A stretch of DNA of 64,000 nt from Sphingomonas alpina (GCF_014490665.1 NZ_CP061038.1:1364001-1428000), one strand, 5' to 3'; counted from the first letter of the stretch, positions 9,402 through 19,273 are shown. Translations and numbers: made by a program. Notes: generated from the letters alone by a model not told the origin.

Positions 9402-10542
9402 GACACCCCGTGAATCGCGGACCAGCCTCGCCGCGCTGATCGTCATCGGCACCGGCGCGATGACCAGCGCCACGCTGAGCCCGGTGATGCTCGGCCTGTA
9501 TATCGACGAGCTTCGCCTTACCGCGTCGCAGGCGAGCCTGGCGCTCGCCGCGGAGAATGGCGCCTATGCGCTCGGGCTGCTGCTTTTCTACCTCATATTG
9601 CACCGGGCGAAGCGCCCGCTGCTCGCGGCGATCGGCCTTGTCGTGATGATCGTCACCAGCCTGCTGACCGCCAGAGCGGGCGGCTTCGTGCCGCTGCTCG
9701 CGATCCGCGCGGCTTTCGGCCTGGCGATGGGTTTCACCGCGTCGACGGTGTTCGCCGCCTATGCCGGGCGCGCCGATCCGCAACGGGTCTGGGCGATCGC
9801 CACCTTCGTCAACCTGACCTATGCCGCCATCCTGCTGACCCTGTCGGGATGGATCGCGCAGACTTTCGGCCTGTTGGGGATCGTCGCGGTGCTGGCGATG
9901 GTCGCGGTGATCGGCCTGGCCTGCACGCGATTGATCCCGCCTGCACCACCACCGGCGGCACTGGCCAGCAAGGTGGTGGAGAACGGCTGGACGATCAATG
10001 TCCCGGCGATCTGCGGTGCGCTGGCGCTGCTCTGCCTTTATGCCGGCCATACCACCCTATGGTCGTTCCAGGAGCGAATGGGGTTGGCGGTCGGGCTCGA
10101 TCGCAGCCAGGTCGGCGTGCTGCTGGGCATTTCGGTGCTGGGCGCGATCGCCGGCGCGATCCTGTCGATGACCGCGGGCAGCCGGTTCGGTCAGCGTGGT
10201 CCCAATGCGCTCGCCTTTGCCGGGCTGATCGCCTCGGCGCTGCTGCTCGCGCTGCCGGTCATGGCCGCTTATGTCGCGGGGGCGGTGATCGTGAAGACCG
10301 CCTGGTTCTTCGGCCTGCCCTTCATTCTCGGCGCACTGGCGCGGCTTGACCGCAGCGGCCGGTGGAGCAGCATGGGGGCGGCGCTGCTCGCGCTTGGATC
10401 GGCGATCGGCCCGGCGATCGGCGCGACGCTGGCCGTTTACGGCCCGCATATGATCGGTTTCCTGGCGGCTGGGCTGTATCTGATCAGCTTCCTGTTCACC
10501 GTGCCACTGCTCGCCGCCACTCCATCCGGCGATCAGCGCTGA
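9391..10542 (+). CDS. MFS transporter
   Basis: A 383-aa hydrophobic protein with about 12 predicted membrane segments in two halves, typical of small MFS carriers. The start at 9391 (MSVETPRES) lies inside the end of the ALDH gene, an 11-nt overlap, so it is translationally coupled. Its place in the operon suggests inner-membrane uptake of the substrate delivered by the TonB receptor, or export of a product. No family-specific substrate motif was recognised. Confidence 0.82.
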   Translation: MSVETPRESRTSLAALIVIGTGAMTSATLSPVMLGLYIDELRLTASQASLALAAENGAYALGLLLFYLILHRAKRPLLAAIGLVVMIVTSLLTARAGGFVPLLAIRAAFGLAMGFTASTVFAAYAGRADPQRVWAIATFVNLTYAAILLTLSGWIAQTFGLLGIVAVLAMVAVIGLACTRLIPPAPPPAALASKVVENGWTINVPAICGALALLCLYAGHTTLWSFQERMGLAVGLDRSQVGVLLGISVLGAIAGAILSMTAGSRFGQRGPNALAFAGLIASALLLALPVMAAYVAGAVIVKTAWFFGLPFILGALARLDRSGRWSSMGAALLALGSAIGPAIGATLAVYGPHMIGFLAAGLYLISFLFTVPLLAATPSGDQR

Positions 10543-10546
10543 GATC

Positions 10547-11653
10547 ATGTTCGTCGAGAGCTATGAAGAAGCGCGGAGCGCATTCCGAGCCGCGATGACG
10601 GCGCTGGGCGGCCGGCTCGAGTCCGCGGTTATTCCCGGGATCGGCGTCCAGGGTGAAGCGCTGACGATCGACTGGGCGGTGATCGGGCCGGCCCATGCAT
10701 CGCATAGCTTGCTGTCGATCTCCGGCGTTCACGGTGCGGAAGGCCATGCCGGATCCGCGGCGCAGCGCGCCTTTGCCGCCGAATTCGACCCGCGCGATCT
10801 GGGCGAGGATTGCAACATGGTGATGATCCATGCGCTCAACCCCTGGGGCTTTTCGCATGGCCACCGCGTCGATGCCGACAATGTCGATCTCTCCCGCAAC
10901 TTTGGCGATTTCGATGTGCCGCTGCGGCTCAATCCCGATTATGCGCGGATCCACGACACGGTCTGCCCCGACCAGTGGGATGAGGGCCTGCTCGGCCGGG
11001 TGGGTGCGCTGTTCCAGTCACTCACAGCCGAACTGGGCGCGGCGGCGGCGTTGACGGCTTTTACCGGGGGGCAGCACAGCCATCCGGATGGCGTCGGCTT
11101 TGGCGGCGTTGGCCCGTCGCCATCGCAGCATGTGTTCAAGCGCATCGTCGATACCGAACTTACCGCCTGCCGGCGCATGGCCTATCTGGAATGGCATACC
11201 GGGTTTGGCGACTATGGCGGGCCGCTGGTCGTCGCGCTCGATGCACCCGGCACGGCCGCGCGGGATCGGATGGCGCGCTGGTGGGCCGGGCAGGGGCTGC
11301 AAGGCGAGGATCAGGCCTTCGAGTCGGGTGAAACGCCGGACTGGTCCGGCCTGTTGCTGCCCGGACTGCGCCGGTTGGCGCCGCATATCGACATTGTCGG
11401 CGCACCGATCGAGATCGGCACCGTCTCCAACTTCGAAGCATTCGAAGCGGTGATGATCGACCGGTGGCTGCGCCTGGGGCTTGAGCCGAAGAGCGTTGAT
11501 CTGTGCGCTACCCTGCGGGCCAGGTTGCGCGCCGCTTATGACCCCGCCGATCCGCTATGGCGCGACCGCGTGGTGGAGATCGGTCGATCGATGCACGGTG
11601 CGGCGTTACGCGGCCTGCGCGCATGGCGGGCGGAGAACCGGGCCGGCGCATAG
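10547..11653 (+). CDS. DUF2817 / M14-like zinc carboxypeptidase family protein
   Basis: A 368-aa protein of the DUF2817 family. A zinc-peptidase-like HxxE appears in SGVHGAEGHAGS (about residues 60-71), with a further conserved His in EWHTGFGDYGG. The family is related to M14 metallocarboxypeptidases; a peptide or amide substrate is likely. It starts 4 nt after the MFS stop and ends the operon. Together with the M20 amidohydrolase it points to an amide- or peptide-linked substrate for the whole locus. Confidence 0.8.
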   Translation: MFVESYEEARSAFRAAMTALGGRLESAVIPGIGVQGEALTIDWAVIGPAHASHSLLSISGVHGAEGHAGSAAQRAFAAEFDPRDLGEDCNMVMIHALNPWGFSHGHRVDADNVDLSRNFGDFDVPLRLNPDYARIHDTVCPDQWDEGLLGRVGALFQSLTAELGAAAALTAFTGGQHSHPDGVGFGGVGPSPSQHVFKRIVDTELTACRRMAYLEWHTGFGDYGGPLVVALDAPGTAARDRMARWWAGQGLQGEDQAFESGETPDWSGLLLPGLRRLAPHIDIVGAPIEIGTVSNFEAFEAVMIDRWLRLGLEPKSVDLCATLRARLRAAYDPADPLWRDRVVEIGRSMHGAALRGLRAWRAENRAGA

Positions 11654-11714
11654 CGGGCAAAGCGGGGCCTGTTCGGGATAATCCAGGGCTTTTTGAGCAA
11701 CAACGTTGAAAGAA

Positions 11715-11738
11715 GGCGAGGCGATCGATTTCGCTCGC
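11715..11738 (+). terminator. Possible hairpin after the AraC-controlled operon
   Basis: GGCGAG and CTCGCC are separated by about 12 nt, about 60 nt after the DUF2817 stop. There is no clear T-run, so a Rho-independent role is only a possibility. Confidence 0.3.
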
Positions 11739-11824
11739 CGCGGATCGGTCGCACTATCATCCGATCCCGCGGGCTCGAAGGTCAGCTCAGCCCGCCCGGT
11801 CACATGAACACATTGTCATGCAAT

Positions 11825-11840
11825 CTGGTATAGACATCTG
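11825..11840 (+). promoter_or_regulatory. Candidate GntR operator in front of the alginate lyase operon
   Basis: CTGGTATAGACATCTG matches CTGGTATAGCAATCTG at 20488-20503 at 14 of 16 positions. A weaker copy precedes the GntR gene (23542). It lies 55 nt before the PL6 start, in a position suited to repression. TGGTAT half-sites are typical of uronate-responsive FadR-type GntR regulators. The assignment to the local GntR is inference. Confidence 0.6.
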
Positions 11841-11895
11841 CGCCAGTCATCGGCATAGAAGTGCTAGTCCAAATAAGCTGGCTTGGTAACAGGTC

Positions 11896-14127
11896 ATGTC
11901 AGGCGAGGAATCGGGTTTGCGCGCTTTTGCGATCACAGCCGCTGCGACAATGCTGGCGGGGACGTTCCCGGCGTTCGCACGCGAGGTGCTGGTCCGCGAT
12001 CAGCCGGAATATCGCGATGCAGTGGCGCACCTGCAGCCTGGCGACACCATTATCCTGGCTGATGGCGAGTGGCGCGATGCAGCCCTTACATTTTCCGGGG
12101 AAGGAGAGGCGGGCCGGCCGATCACATTGACCGCACAGCATCCCGGGCGAGTCATCCTCACCGGGCGGTCCAGCCTGAAGCTTGCCGGCCGCCATCTCGT
12201 CGCGTCGAACCTGGTGTTCCGCGATGGCCATGCGCCGGGCGACGAGGTGATCGCGTTCCGCACGGATTCGAAACATTGGGCGGAGCAGAGCCGCGTCACC
12301 GGGATCGTCATCGACCGGTTCAACAATCCCGATCGCCGGCGCGAGGATCATTGGGTCGCGATTTATGGCAGCGACAATCGCGTCGATCATTCGCATTTCG
12401 AGGGCAAGCAGAATGCCGGTGCGATGATGGTCGTGGTACGGCAGAAAGGCATGCCGCTCGATAATCGCGTGCGCATCGACCATGTCTATTTCGGCCCGCG
12501 CCCACCGCTCGGCTCCAATGGCGGCGAAACGATCCGCATCGGCACCAGCACCGAATCCGCCAGCGACTCCCACACCATCGTCGAGGATAATCTGTTCGAG
12601 CAGTGCGATGGAGAGGTCGAGATCGTCTCGGTCAAATCGGGCGGCAATGTCGTCCGCCGCAATCTCTTCCTGAAGTCGCAAGGGTCGGTCGTGCTGCGCC
12701 ATGGCAGCGGCAATATCGTCGAGGACAATGTCTTTCTCGGCCAGGGCGTGGCGCATAGCGGTGGCATCCGCGTGATTAACGAGCGCCAGACGATCCGCAA
12801 CAATTACATGGAAGGGCTGGCCGGCATCGACTTCACCAGCGCGATCGCGGTGATGAACGGCGTGCCCAACTCGCCGGTGAACCGCTACATGCCGGTGCGC
12901 CAGGCGGCGATCGAGCATAACAGCCTGATCGATGTGGCGCGCGTGACGATCGGCGCCGGCGCGGATGCGGAGCGATCGCAGGCGCCGCGCGACACGCGGA
13001 TCGCCGACAATCTCATCACCGGCGCGGGCGGGCAGGATCCGCTGCGCATCGAGGCCGATATTGCCGGCGTTCAGTTCACCGACAATGTGCTGGATGCCAA
13101 AGGCGTGGAGGCGGCCGGCCTGGCTCGGCGCACCGTGCAGCTGGCGCGCGCGAAGAACGGATTGCTCTATCCGGTCGATCCCAAGCTGGCGGCGCTGGGC
13201 GTACGGCGCGACCTCGTTCCGATCACGCGCGAGCAGGTCGGCGTCGCCTGGTATGCGAAGCCCGCATCGCGAGAGATAGCGTTCAGTGCGGGCCCAATTG
13301 TCCGTGTGACGCCTGCGCAATCGCTATCCGCGCAGATCGGTACCGCCGCCCCGGGGAGCGTGTTCGAACTGGCGGATGGAAGCTATCCGGTGACCGAGCC
13401 GCTGGCCCTACGATCGCCGCTGACGTTTCGTGCGGCAGAACGGGGCCGTGCGACCCTGCGCATGGCGGCGGCGACCCTGTTCCAGATCGAGGAAGGTGGC
13501 AGCCTCGCGCTCGATGGCGTGGTGATCGACGGCGCCGGAGCGCCGCCACAATCGGGCAATGCGGTGATCCGGAGCAGCGCGACGCCGATGCTGAGCAATT
13601 ACCGTTTGGCCATCATCGGCACGCGCTTCGAGCATCTCGACGGTGCGCCGGGTTTCGATGTGCTGGCGACGACGCCCGCGACGCTCGCCGGCGATATCTC
13701 GATCCGCGACACGGCGTTCACCGGTGTCTCCGGTGTAGTGCTGGCGCTGGCGGCGGAGACCGGCAAGCAAGGTTGGTACGGTGCCGAACAGGTCTCGATC
13801 GCCGGATCGCAGTTCGACAAGGTCGGCACGGTCGCCGATGTGCTGCGCGGCGGCAGCGATGAAAGCACCTTCGGCCCGCGCTTCGCTTTGTCCGGGTCGA
13901 CCATTACCGGCAGCGGTGCGATCAAGCTGTCGGGCGTCCAGGAAGCCGCCATCACCGGTAATCGTTTCCAGAGCAGCAGCGGCATCCAGGTCACGCACAG
14001 TGTCGGGTCGCCGCACACCCTGATCCGCGGCAATGCACTCGACCGTACGCCGCCGCCGACCGTGGTCGAACTGGCCTATAAGGGCCCGCCCCGGGCCGTG
14101 ATCGCCGATAACGAGAAGGGCCTGTAA
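11896..14127 (+). CDS. PL6-family alginate lyase (two-domain, chondroitinase-B-like)
   Basis: A 743-aa secreted right-handed beta-helix lyase. An N-terminal signal (about residues 8-28, ending FPAFA) is followed by the PL6 catalytic domain. It contains the NGGET motif (about residue 211), the Ca/active-site segment EIVSVKSGGN with the catalytic Lys, and RHGSGN with the Arg. A second beta-helix domain starts near residue 450 (SLSAQIGTAAPGSVFELADG), making this the long two-domain form. PL6 enzymes cut alginate by beta-elimination. First gene of a tightly coupled operon (PL6-PL17-MFS-SDR-SGNH), so alginate is the likely substrate. The stop overlaps the PL17 start by one base. Confidence 0.92.
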   Translation: MSGEESGLRAFAITAAATMLAGTFPAFAREVLVRDQPEYRDAVAHLQPGDTIILADGEWRDAALTFSGEGEAGRPITLTAQHPGRVILTGRSSLKLAGRHLVASNLVFRDGHAPGDEVIAFRTDSKHWAEQSRVTGIVIDRFNNPDRRREDHWVAIYGSDNRVDHSHFEGKQNAGAMMVVVRQKGMPLDNRVRIDHVYFGPRPPLGSNGGETIRIGTSTESASDSHTIVEDNLFEQCDGEVEIVSVKSGGNVVRRNLFLKSQGSVVLRHGSGNIVEDNVFLGQGVAHSGGIRVINERQTIRNNYMEGLAGIDFTSAIAVMNGVPNSPVNRYMPVRQAAIEHNSLIDVARVTIGAGADAERSQAPRDTRIADNLITGAGGQDPLRIEADIAGVQFTDNVLDAKGVEAAGLARRTVQLARAKNGLLYPVDPKLAALGVRRDLVPITREQVGVAWYAKPASREIAFSAGPIVRVTPAQSLSAQIGTAAPGSVFELADGSYPVTEPLALRSPLTFRAAERGRATLRMAAATLFQIEEGGSLALDGVVIDGAGAPPQSGNAVIRSSATPMLSNYRLAIIGTRFEHLDGAPGFDVLATTPATLAGDISIRDTAFTGVSGVVLALAAETGKQGWYGAEQVSIAGSQFDKVGTVADVLRGGSDESTFGPRFALSGSTITGSGAIKLSGVQEAAITGNRFQSSSGIQVTHSVGSPHTLIRGNALDRTPPPTVVELAYKGPPRAVIADNEKGL

Positions 14128-16313
14128 TGCGTATTTCCCTCTGGGCGCTGGGCTTCGCTCTGGCGACGCTGACGCCGGGCCTCGCCAGCGCACAAACCGC
14201 GCCGGTGCTGTTCGATTCCGCCGGCCTGAAGACCATGGCGGCGGACGCCAAACGCTATCCGTTGTTCGCGGCAGAGTTCGAACGGACCAAGAAGTCGGTC
14301 GACAAGGCGATGCGCGCCGGGATCGTCGTGCCGGTGCCGAAAGATCCGGGCGGCGGGTTCACGCATGAGCAGCATAAGCGCAACTATATGGCGCTCTATG
14401 GTGCGGGGCTGTTGTACCGCATCACCGGCAACAAGGCCTATGCCGATTTCGCGCGCACCATGTTGCTTGAGTATGCCAGGCTTTATCCGACGCTTGGGCC
14501 GCATCCGGCCAAGGCGAACGAAGCGGCGGGACGGCTGTTCTGGCAGAGCCTGAACGACAGCGTCTGGCTGGTCTATGGCGTGCAGGGTTACGACGCGATC
14601 CGCGACACGCTGAGCCCCGCCGACCGCGAGACGATCGACACCAATGTGTTCCGAAAGATGGCCGAGTTCCTGTCGGTCGGGAATGCCAAGACGTTCAACC
14701 TGATTCACAACCACGCGACCTGGGCGGCGGCCGGCGTGGGCATGACCGGTTATGTCCTGCACGATCCCGAACTGGTCGCGCGCGCGCTGAAGGGTACCGA
14801 CAAGAGCGGCAAGGCCGGGTTCCTGGCGCAGGTCGATCAGCTCTTCTCGCCCGACGGCTATTACACCGAAGGGCCCTATTATCAGCGTTATGCGCTGCAG
14901 CCGTTCGTGGTGTTCGCCGATGCGATCCAGGCTAATCAGCCCGAACTGAAGATCTGGGAACGGCATGGCGGCGTGCTGCCCAAGGCGATCCGCAGCACGA
15001 TCCAGCTGACCTATGACGGCTATTTCTTCCCGCTCAACGACGCGATGCCCGACAAGAGCCTGAAGACCGACGAACTCTATCAGGCGGTGGCGATCGGCTA
15101 TGCGGCGACCCGCGACCCGAGCTTCCTGTCGATCGCGAAATGGCAGGGGCGCACGATCCTGACGCCGGCCGGGCTCGCCGTCGCGCGCGATCTCGCCGCG
15201 GGCAAGGCGCAGCCCTTTGCCTATGCCTCGCAACTGTTTCGCGACGGGCCGAACGGCGATCAGGGCGCTCTGGCCGTGCTGCGCTCGAGCGCCGAGGACG
15301 ATGCCGAAGTACTGGTCGCCAAGAACAGCGCGATGGGCATGGGGCATGGTCATTTCGATAAACTGGGCTGGATCCTCTACGATGGCGGCAACGCGATCGT
15401 GACCGACTACGGCTCGGCCCGCTTCCTCAACATCGAGAGCAAGGACGGCGGCCGCTACCTCAAGGAAAATGAGAGCTGGGCGAAGCAGACGGTCGCGCAC
15501 AACACGCTGGTGGTGAACGAGACGTCGAACTTCGGCGGCAAGTGGAAGGTCGGCGAAGATCTGGCGCCGAAGCAGCTGTTCTTCTCCGGCGATGACGCGC
15601 TGAAGGCGAGCACCGCCGAAATGGCCGGCGCCTGGCCCGGAGTCACCTTCCGCCGCACGCTGGCGCAATTGCCATTGGGCAAGGGCAGTCCGGTCGTGCT
15701 CGACCTGCTGCGCGTCACCGGTGGCGCACCAGCGACCTACGACCTCCCGCTGCATTATGCGGGGCACATCACCGATGTCGGTTTCCCGCTGCAGTCGAAC
15801 GTCGCGGCGCGGCCGGTGCTGGGCACGGCCAATGGTTATCAGCATATCTGGGTCGATGCGACCGGTACGCCAACCGCCGATAACGCGACGCTGACCTGGA
15901 TCAATGGCGGTCGTTTCTACACCTATCGCATGCTCCCGCCGGCCGGCAGTACGGTGATCCTGGGCGAGAGCGGCGCCAACGATCCGCGCTTCAACCTGCG
16001 TCGCGAGCCCATGCTGATCCAGCGCGTGACGGGGGCGAAGGACACGGTGTTCGTCTCGCTGCTCGAGCCGCACGGATCCTATGACGCGGCGGCGGAAACG
16101 ACAGTCGCCAGCGCCAGCCAGATCAAGTCGCTGCGCCATGTTCGCACTGCAGATGGCGACGTGATCGTGATCGAGCCGGTGAAGGGCGCGCCGGTGATCG
16201 TCGCGGTCGCAGACGATGTCGCGACGGGCAAGCAACACACCGCGCAGGTCGATGGCCGCACGATCCGCTGGACCGGGCATATCGCTCGTATCGACGCAGT
16301 GGGCGCGAAGTGA
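14127..16313 (+). CDS. PL17-family oligoalginate lyase
   Basis: A 728-aa protein with a signal peptide (cleavage near ASAQ), an alpha/alpha-barrel domain and a C-terminal heparinase II/III-like beta-sheet domain. Active-site segments of the PL17 type are visible: NLIHNHATW (Asn/His, about residues 191-199), EGPYYQRYA (Tyr, about 247-255) and GHGHFDKLGW (about 405-414). Family members are exolytic lyases releasing 4-deoxy-L-erythro-5-hexoseulose uronate (DEH) from alginate oligomers. GAGAAGGG precedes the ATG, which overlaps the PL6 stop. It acts after PL6, probably in the periplasm. Confidence 0.93.
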   Translation: MRISLWALGFALATLTPGLASAQTAPVLFDSAGLKTMAADAKRYPLFAAEFERTKKSVDKAMRAGIVVPVPKDPGGGFTHEQHKRNYMALYGAGLLYRITGNKAYADFARTMLLEYARLYPTLGPHPAKANEAAGRLFWQSLNDSVWLVYGVQGYDAIRDTLSPADRETIDTNVFRKMAEFLSVGNAKTFNLIHNHATWAAAGVGMTGYVLHDPELVARALKGTDKSGKAGFLAQVDQLFSPDGYYTEGPYYQRYALQPFVVFADAIQANQPELKIWERHGGVLPKAIRSTIQLTYDGYFFPLNDAMPDKSLKTDELYQAVAIGYAATRDPSFLSIAKWQGRTILTPAGLAVARDLAAGKAQPFAYASQLFRDGPNGDQGALAVLRSSAEDDAEVLVAKNSAMGMGHGHFDKLGWILYDGGNAIVTDYGSARFLNIESKDGGRYLKENESWAKQTVAHNTLVVNETSNFGGKWKVGEDLAPKQLFFSGDDALKASTAEMAGAWPGVTFRRTLAQLPLGKGSPVVLDLLRVTGGAPATYDLPLHYAGHITDVGFPLQSNVAARPVLGTANGYQHIWVDATGTPTADNATLTWINGGRFYTYRMLPPAGSTVILGESGANDPRFNLRREPMLIQRVTGAKDTVFVSLLEPHGSYDAAAETTVASASQIKSLRHVRTADGDVIVIEPVKGAPVIVAVADDVATGKQHTAQVDGRTIRWTGHIARIDAVGAK

Positions 16314-17614
16314 TGGCCGGTAAAATAAGAGGCCTGCGCTGGTTCATCATCGGCCTGATCGGGCTGGCGACGGTGATCAACTATATCGACCGCAATGCGC
16401 TGGCGGTGATGTGGCCGGCGGTGTCGAAGGATATCGGCGCGGACAAGGCCGATTATGCGCTGCTCGTGACCGCGTTCATGGTCGCCTATGCGGTCGGCCA
16501 GTCGCTGTTCGGGCGCGTGCTTGACGTGATCGGCACGCGCATGGGGTTCGTCGCCTCGATCTTCTTCTGGTCGGTGTCGATCGCCGCGCATGCGCTGGTC
16601 CGCTCGCTCGGGTTGCTCGGTTTCCTGCGCGTGACGCTGGGGCTGAGCGAGGCGGGCAACTGGCCCGGCGCGGTCAAGGCCAATGCGGCCTGGTTTCCGC
16701 CGGCCGAGCGCGCGCTGGCGCAGGGCATCTTCAATTCAGGCGCCGCGATCGGCGCGATCATCTCCGCCCCGCTGGTGGCGTTGCTGTACGAAGCGATCGG
16801 CTGGCGCGCGACTTTCCTGCTGATCGGCGTGCTCGGCATATTGTGGCTGGTGCCGTGGCTGTTCCTCTATCGCGGCGAGCCCGGTGCGCATCCCTGGCTG
16901 AGCGAAGCGGAGCGCGCGCATATTGCGGGCGAGGGTGAAGCGGGGCCGCTGCAACCGATTGCCGGCTATGCGCCGGGCATGGGGCAATTGCTGCGCCACC
17001 GCGAGACCTGGGCGATCCTGGTCAGCCGCTTCTTCCTCGATCCGGTGTGGTGGCTGTTCGTCTCCTGGCTGCCGATCTATCTCGCCGAGACGTTCGGCTT
17101 CGACGTCAAGCAGATCGGGCTGTTCGCCTGGGTGCCGTTCGTCGGCGCGATGCTGGGCAGCCTGCTCGGCGGCTGGGCGTCGGGGATGCTGATCCGGCGC
17201 GGTTGGTCGGCGTTGCGTGCGCGCCAGGCGATCATCACGATCGGCGGCGTGATCATGCTGCCCGCGCTGCTGCTGACCGCGATGGCGGCGACCCCGCTTT
17301 ATGCGGTGCTGCTGATCGCGGTGGTGCTGTTCGGTTTCCAGATCGCGATCAACAATATCCAGACCTTGCCGGGCGACTATTTCGCCGGCGGCACGGTCGG
17401 TTCGCTGGCCGGGATCGGCGGCACGGCGGCGGTCGCGGGCACGCTGATCACCACCTGGCTCGTGCCGGTCATGACGGTCGACGGCTACGGCCCGATTTTC
17501 GCACTCTCAGCGGCGATCGTGCCGCTTGGGGTCCTCGCCATCTGGCTGCTCGGCGGACGCACTGCGCCCGTCGCGTCGCCCTCAACGCCCATCATCGAAG
17601 AGGCTGGATTATGA
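16313..17614 (+). CDS. MFS uronate/hexuronate transporter (ExuT/GudP-like)
   Basis: A 433-aa carrier with about 12 membrane segments and a typical ACS-family start (FIIGLIGLATVINYIDRNAL). It resembles hexuronate:cation symporters. ATG 16313 overlaps the PL17 TGA; a GTG one codon upstream is possible. In this operon it would carry the DEH monomer from periplasm to cytoplasm, where the next gene's reductase acts. The stop overlaps the SDR start by ATGA. Confidence 0.88.
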   Translation: MAGKIRGLRWFIIGLIGLATVINYIDRNALAVMWPAVSKDIGADKADYALLVTAFMVAYAVGQSLFGRVLDVIGTRMGFVASIFFWSVSIAAHALVRSLGLLGFLRVTLGLSEAGNWPGAVKANAAWFPPAERALAQGIFNSGAAIGAIISAPLVALLYEAIGWRATFLLIGVLGILWLVPWLFLYRGEPGAHPWLSEAERAHIAGEGEAGPLQPIAGYAPGMGQLLRHRETWAILVSRFFLDPVWWLFVSWLPIYLAETFGFDVKQIGLFAWVPFVGAMLGSLLGGWASGMLIRRGWSALRARQAIITIGGVIMLPALLLTAMAATPLYAVLLIAVVLFGFQIAINNIQTLPGDYFAGGTVGSLAGIGGTAAVAGTLITTWLVPVMTVDGYGPIFALSAAIVPLGVLAIWLLGGRTAPVASPSTPIIEEAGL

Positions 17615-18363
17615 GATTCAAGAACAAGATCGCGATCGTCACCGGCGGCGGACGCGACATCGGCAAATCGATTTCGCTGCGGCTGGCCAGCGAAGGCGCC
17701 ACGGTGGTGATCAACTATCGCAGCGACGAGGCCTCCGCTCAGGCGACCGCCGATGCGATCACTGCGGTCGGCGGCACTGCGCTGCTGCAGCGCGCCGACG
17801 TAACCGATGCCAACCAGGTCGCGGCATTGGTCGCGGCGACCACCGACACGTTCGGCGCGCATATCGATTTCCTCGTCAATTGTGCGGGCGGCATGATCGC
17901 GCGCAAGACGCTGGCCGAAATGGACGCGGACTTCTTCGACCAGGTCATGAGCCTGAACTTTCGCTCCGCTTTCCTGGTGACCAAGGCGGTGCTGCCACAT
18001 CTCGGCAGGGGCAGCGCGATCGTCAATCTCGCCTCGCTGGCGGGGCGCGACGGCGGCGGCCCGGGCGCATCGGTCTATGCCGCGGCAAAGGGTGCGCTGA
18101 TGACCATCACGCGCGGCTGGGCGAAGGAACTGGGACCGCAGGGCATTCGCGTCAACGCACTGTGCCCCGGTCTGATCGGCACCAGCTTCCATGACATTTT
18201 CTCCAAGCCGGAAGGGCGCGCCGCGGTTGCCGGCAACACGCCGCTGCGCCGCGAAGGGCACCCGGACGAGGTCGCCGCCGCGGTCGCCTATCTTTTGTCG
18301 GAGGATGCGGCCTTCCTCACCGGCGTCAATCTCGACATCAATGGCGGCCTGTTCTTCTCCTGA
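17611..18363 (+). CDS. SDR-family oxidoreductase, probable DEH reductase
   Basis: A 250-aa classical short-chain dehydrogenase. The cofactor motif TGGGRDIG is at residues 11-18 (a variant of TGxxxGIG with Asp before Ile). NCAGG, the catalytic Ser in NLASLAG, and YAAAK (Tyr, Lys) are present. In alginate pathways an SDR reduces DEH to 2-keto-3-deoxygluconate (KDG); operon position and the nearby KDG kinase support that. NADH versus NADPH preference cannot be settled, although Tyr-Arg after beta-2 (INYRSDE) would fit NADPH. Only the last 250 residues of a longer same-phase frame are real; the ATG overlaps the MFS stop. Confidence 0.87.
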   Translation: MRFKNKIAIVTGGGRDIGKSISLRLASEGATVVINYRSDEASAQATADAITAVGGTALLQRADVTDANQVAALVAATTDTFGAHIDFLVNCAGGMIARKTLAEMDADFFDQVMSLNFRSAFLVTKAVLPHLGRGSAIVNLASLAGRDGGGPGASVYAAAKGALMTITRGWAKELGPQGIRVNALCPGLIGTSFHDIFSKPEGRAAVAGNTPLRREGHPDEVAAAVAYLLSEDAAFLTGVNLDINGGLFFS

Positions 18364-18373
18364 GGAAGCAAAG

Positions 18374-19255
18374 ATGATGCGACACATGCTTTTCGCGCTG
18401 GCGCTGGTGACGACCCCGGCGCTGGCACAGGACGAACCGGCCCATCCGCGCGTCGCCGGCGAAGTGCCGAAGACGCGCACCGATGCGCCGCCCATCAAGG
18501 CGTACAAGCTGATCCTGGTTGGGGATTCGACCATGGCGGTGGGCAGCGGCTGGGCATCGATCTTCTGCGCAGAGCATGTGAAGTCCAATGTCGCCTGCCT
18601 CAACATGGGGCGGGGCGGGCGTTCGACGCGCAGCTATCGGCAGGAGGGTTCCTGGGCGATCGTGCAGAACGAGATCAAGGCGGCGGGTTATGCCGCCACC
18701 TATGTGCTGATCCAGTTCGGGCATAACGACCAGTCCTCCGCGCCCGAACGCTGGACCATGATCGACAGCGAATTCCCGGCCAACCTGACCCGCTACGTCG
18801 CGGAGGTGCGTGCCGCCGGTGGCATTCCGGTGCTGCTGACCCCGCTGGTGCGGCGTGATTTCAAGGACGGCAAGATACTCAACACGCTGGATGTGTGGTC
18901 CGACCAGGTGCGCAAGGTGGCGACGGCGACCGCGACTCCGTTGATCGACCTCAACGCCGACAGTGCGCGGGTGGTGCAGCAGATCGGCCCGGTCGAAGCG
19001 ATGAAACTCGCCATGACCGATCCGATTCCCGAGGAAGTGGCGGCGGCGAAGACCGGTACGACCCTGAGGCCACGTCCTGCCACCGAGGCGCGCGTGCCCG
19101 ATGCGCCGACGACGGCCGACGGGCCGCGCGGACAATATGCCCGCAAGTTCGACTATACCCATGTCGGCGACGCAGGCGCGCGCGTCTTCTCCCGGCTGGT
19201 CGCCAATGGGCTGGCCAAGGTCGTGCCGCCGCTACGCAGCCAGTTGGTGCCTTAG
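18374..19255 (+). CDS. Secreted SGNH/GDSL hydrolase (rhamnogalacturonan acetylesterase-like)
   Basis: A 293-aa protein with a signal peptide (ALALVTTPALAQ). The SGNH blocks are clear: GDSTMA (Ser nucleophile), NMGRGGRSTRS (Gly), FGHND (Asn) and DYTHVGDAGA near the C-terminus (Asp and His). This is the rhamnogalacturonan-acetylesterase-type arrangement of carbohydrate esterases. In an alginate operon it may remove O-acetyl groups from acetylated (bacterial) alginate so that the lyases can act; this is inference. GAGGA lies 8 nt upstream of the ATG, and the gene follows the SDR by 10 nt. Confidence 0.85.
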   Translation: MMRHMLFALALVTTPALAQDEPAHPRVAGEVPKTRTDAPPIKAYKLILVGDSTMAVGSGWASIFCAEHVKSNVACLNMGRGGRSTRSYRQEGSWAIVQNEIKAAGYAATYVLIQFGHNDQSSAPERWTMIDSEFPANLTRYVAEVRAAGGIPVLLTPLVRRDFKDGKILNTLDVWSDQVRKVATATATPLIDLNADSARVVQQIGPVEAMKLAMTDPIPEEVAAAKTGTTLRPRPATEARVPDAPTTADGPRGQYARKFDYTHVGDAGARVFSRLVANGLAKVVPPLRSQLVP

Positions 19256-19273
19256 GGTGAGCTGGATGAGGAA

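Noticed and set aside
14076..16280. A 734-codon antisense frame over PL17
   Set aside because: Same reason: low-complexity composition and no motif, while PL17 on the plus strand has all its active-site segments.
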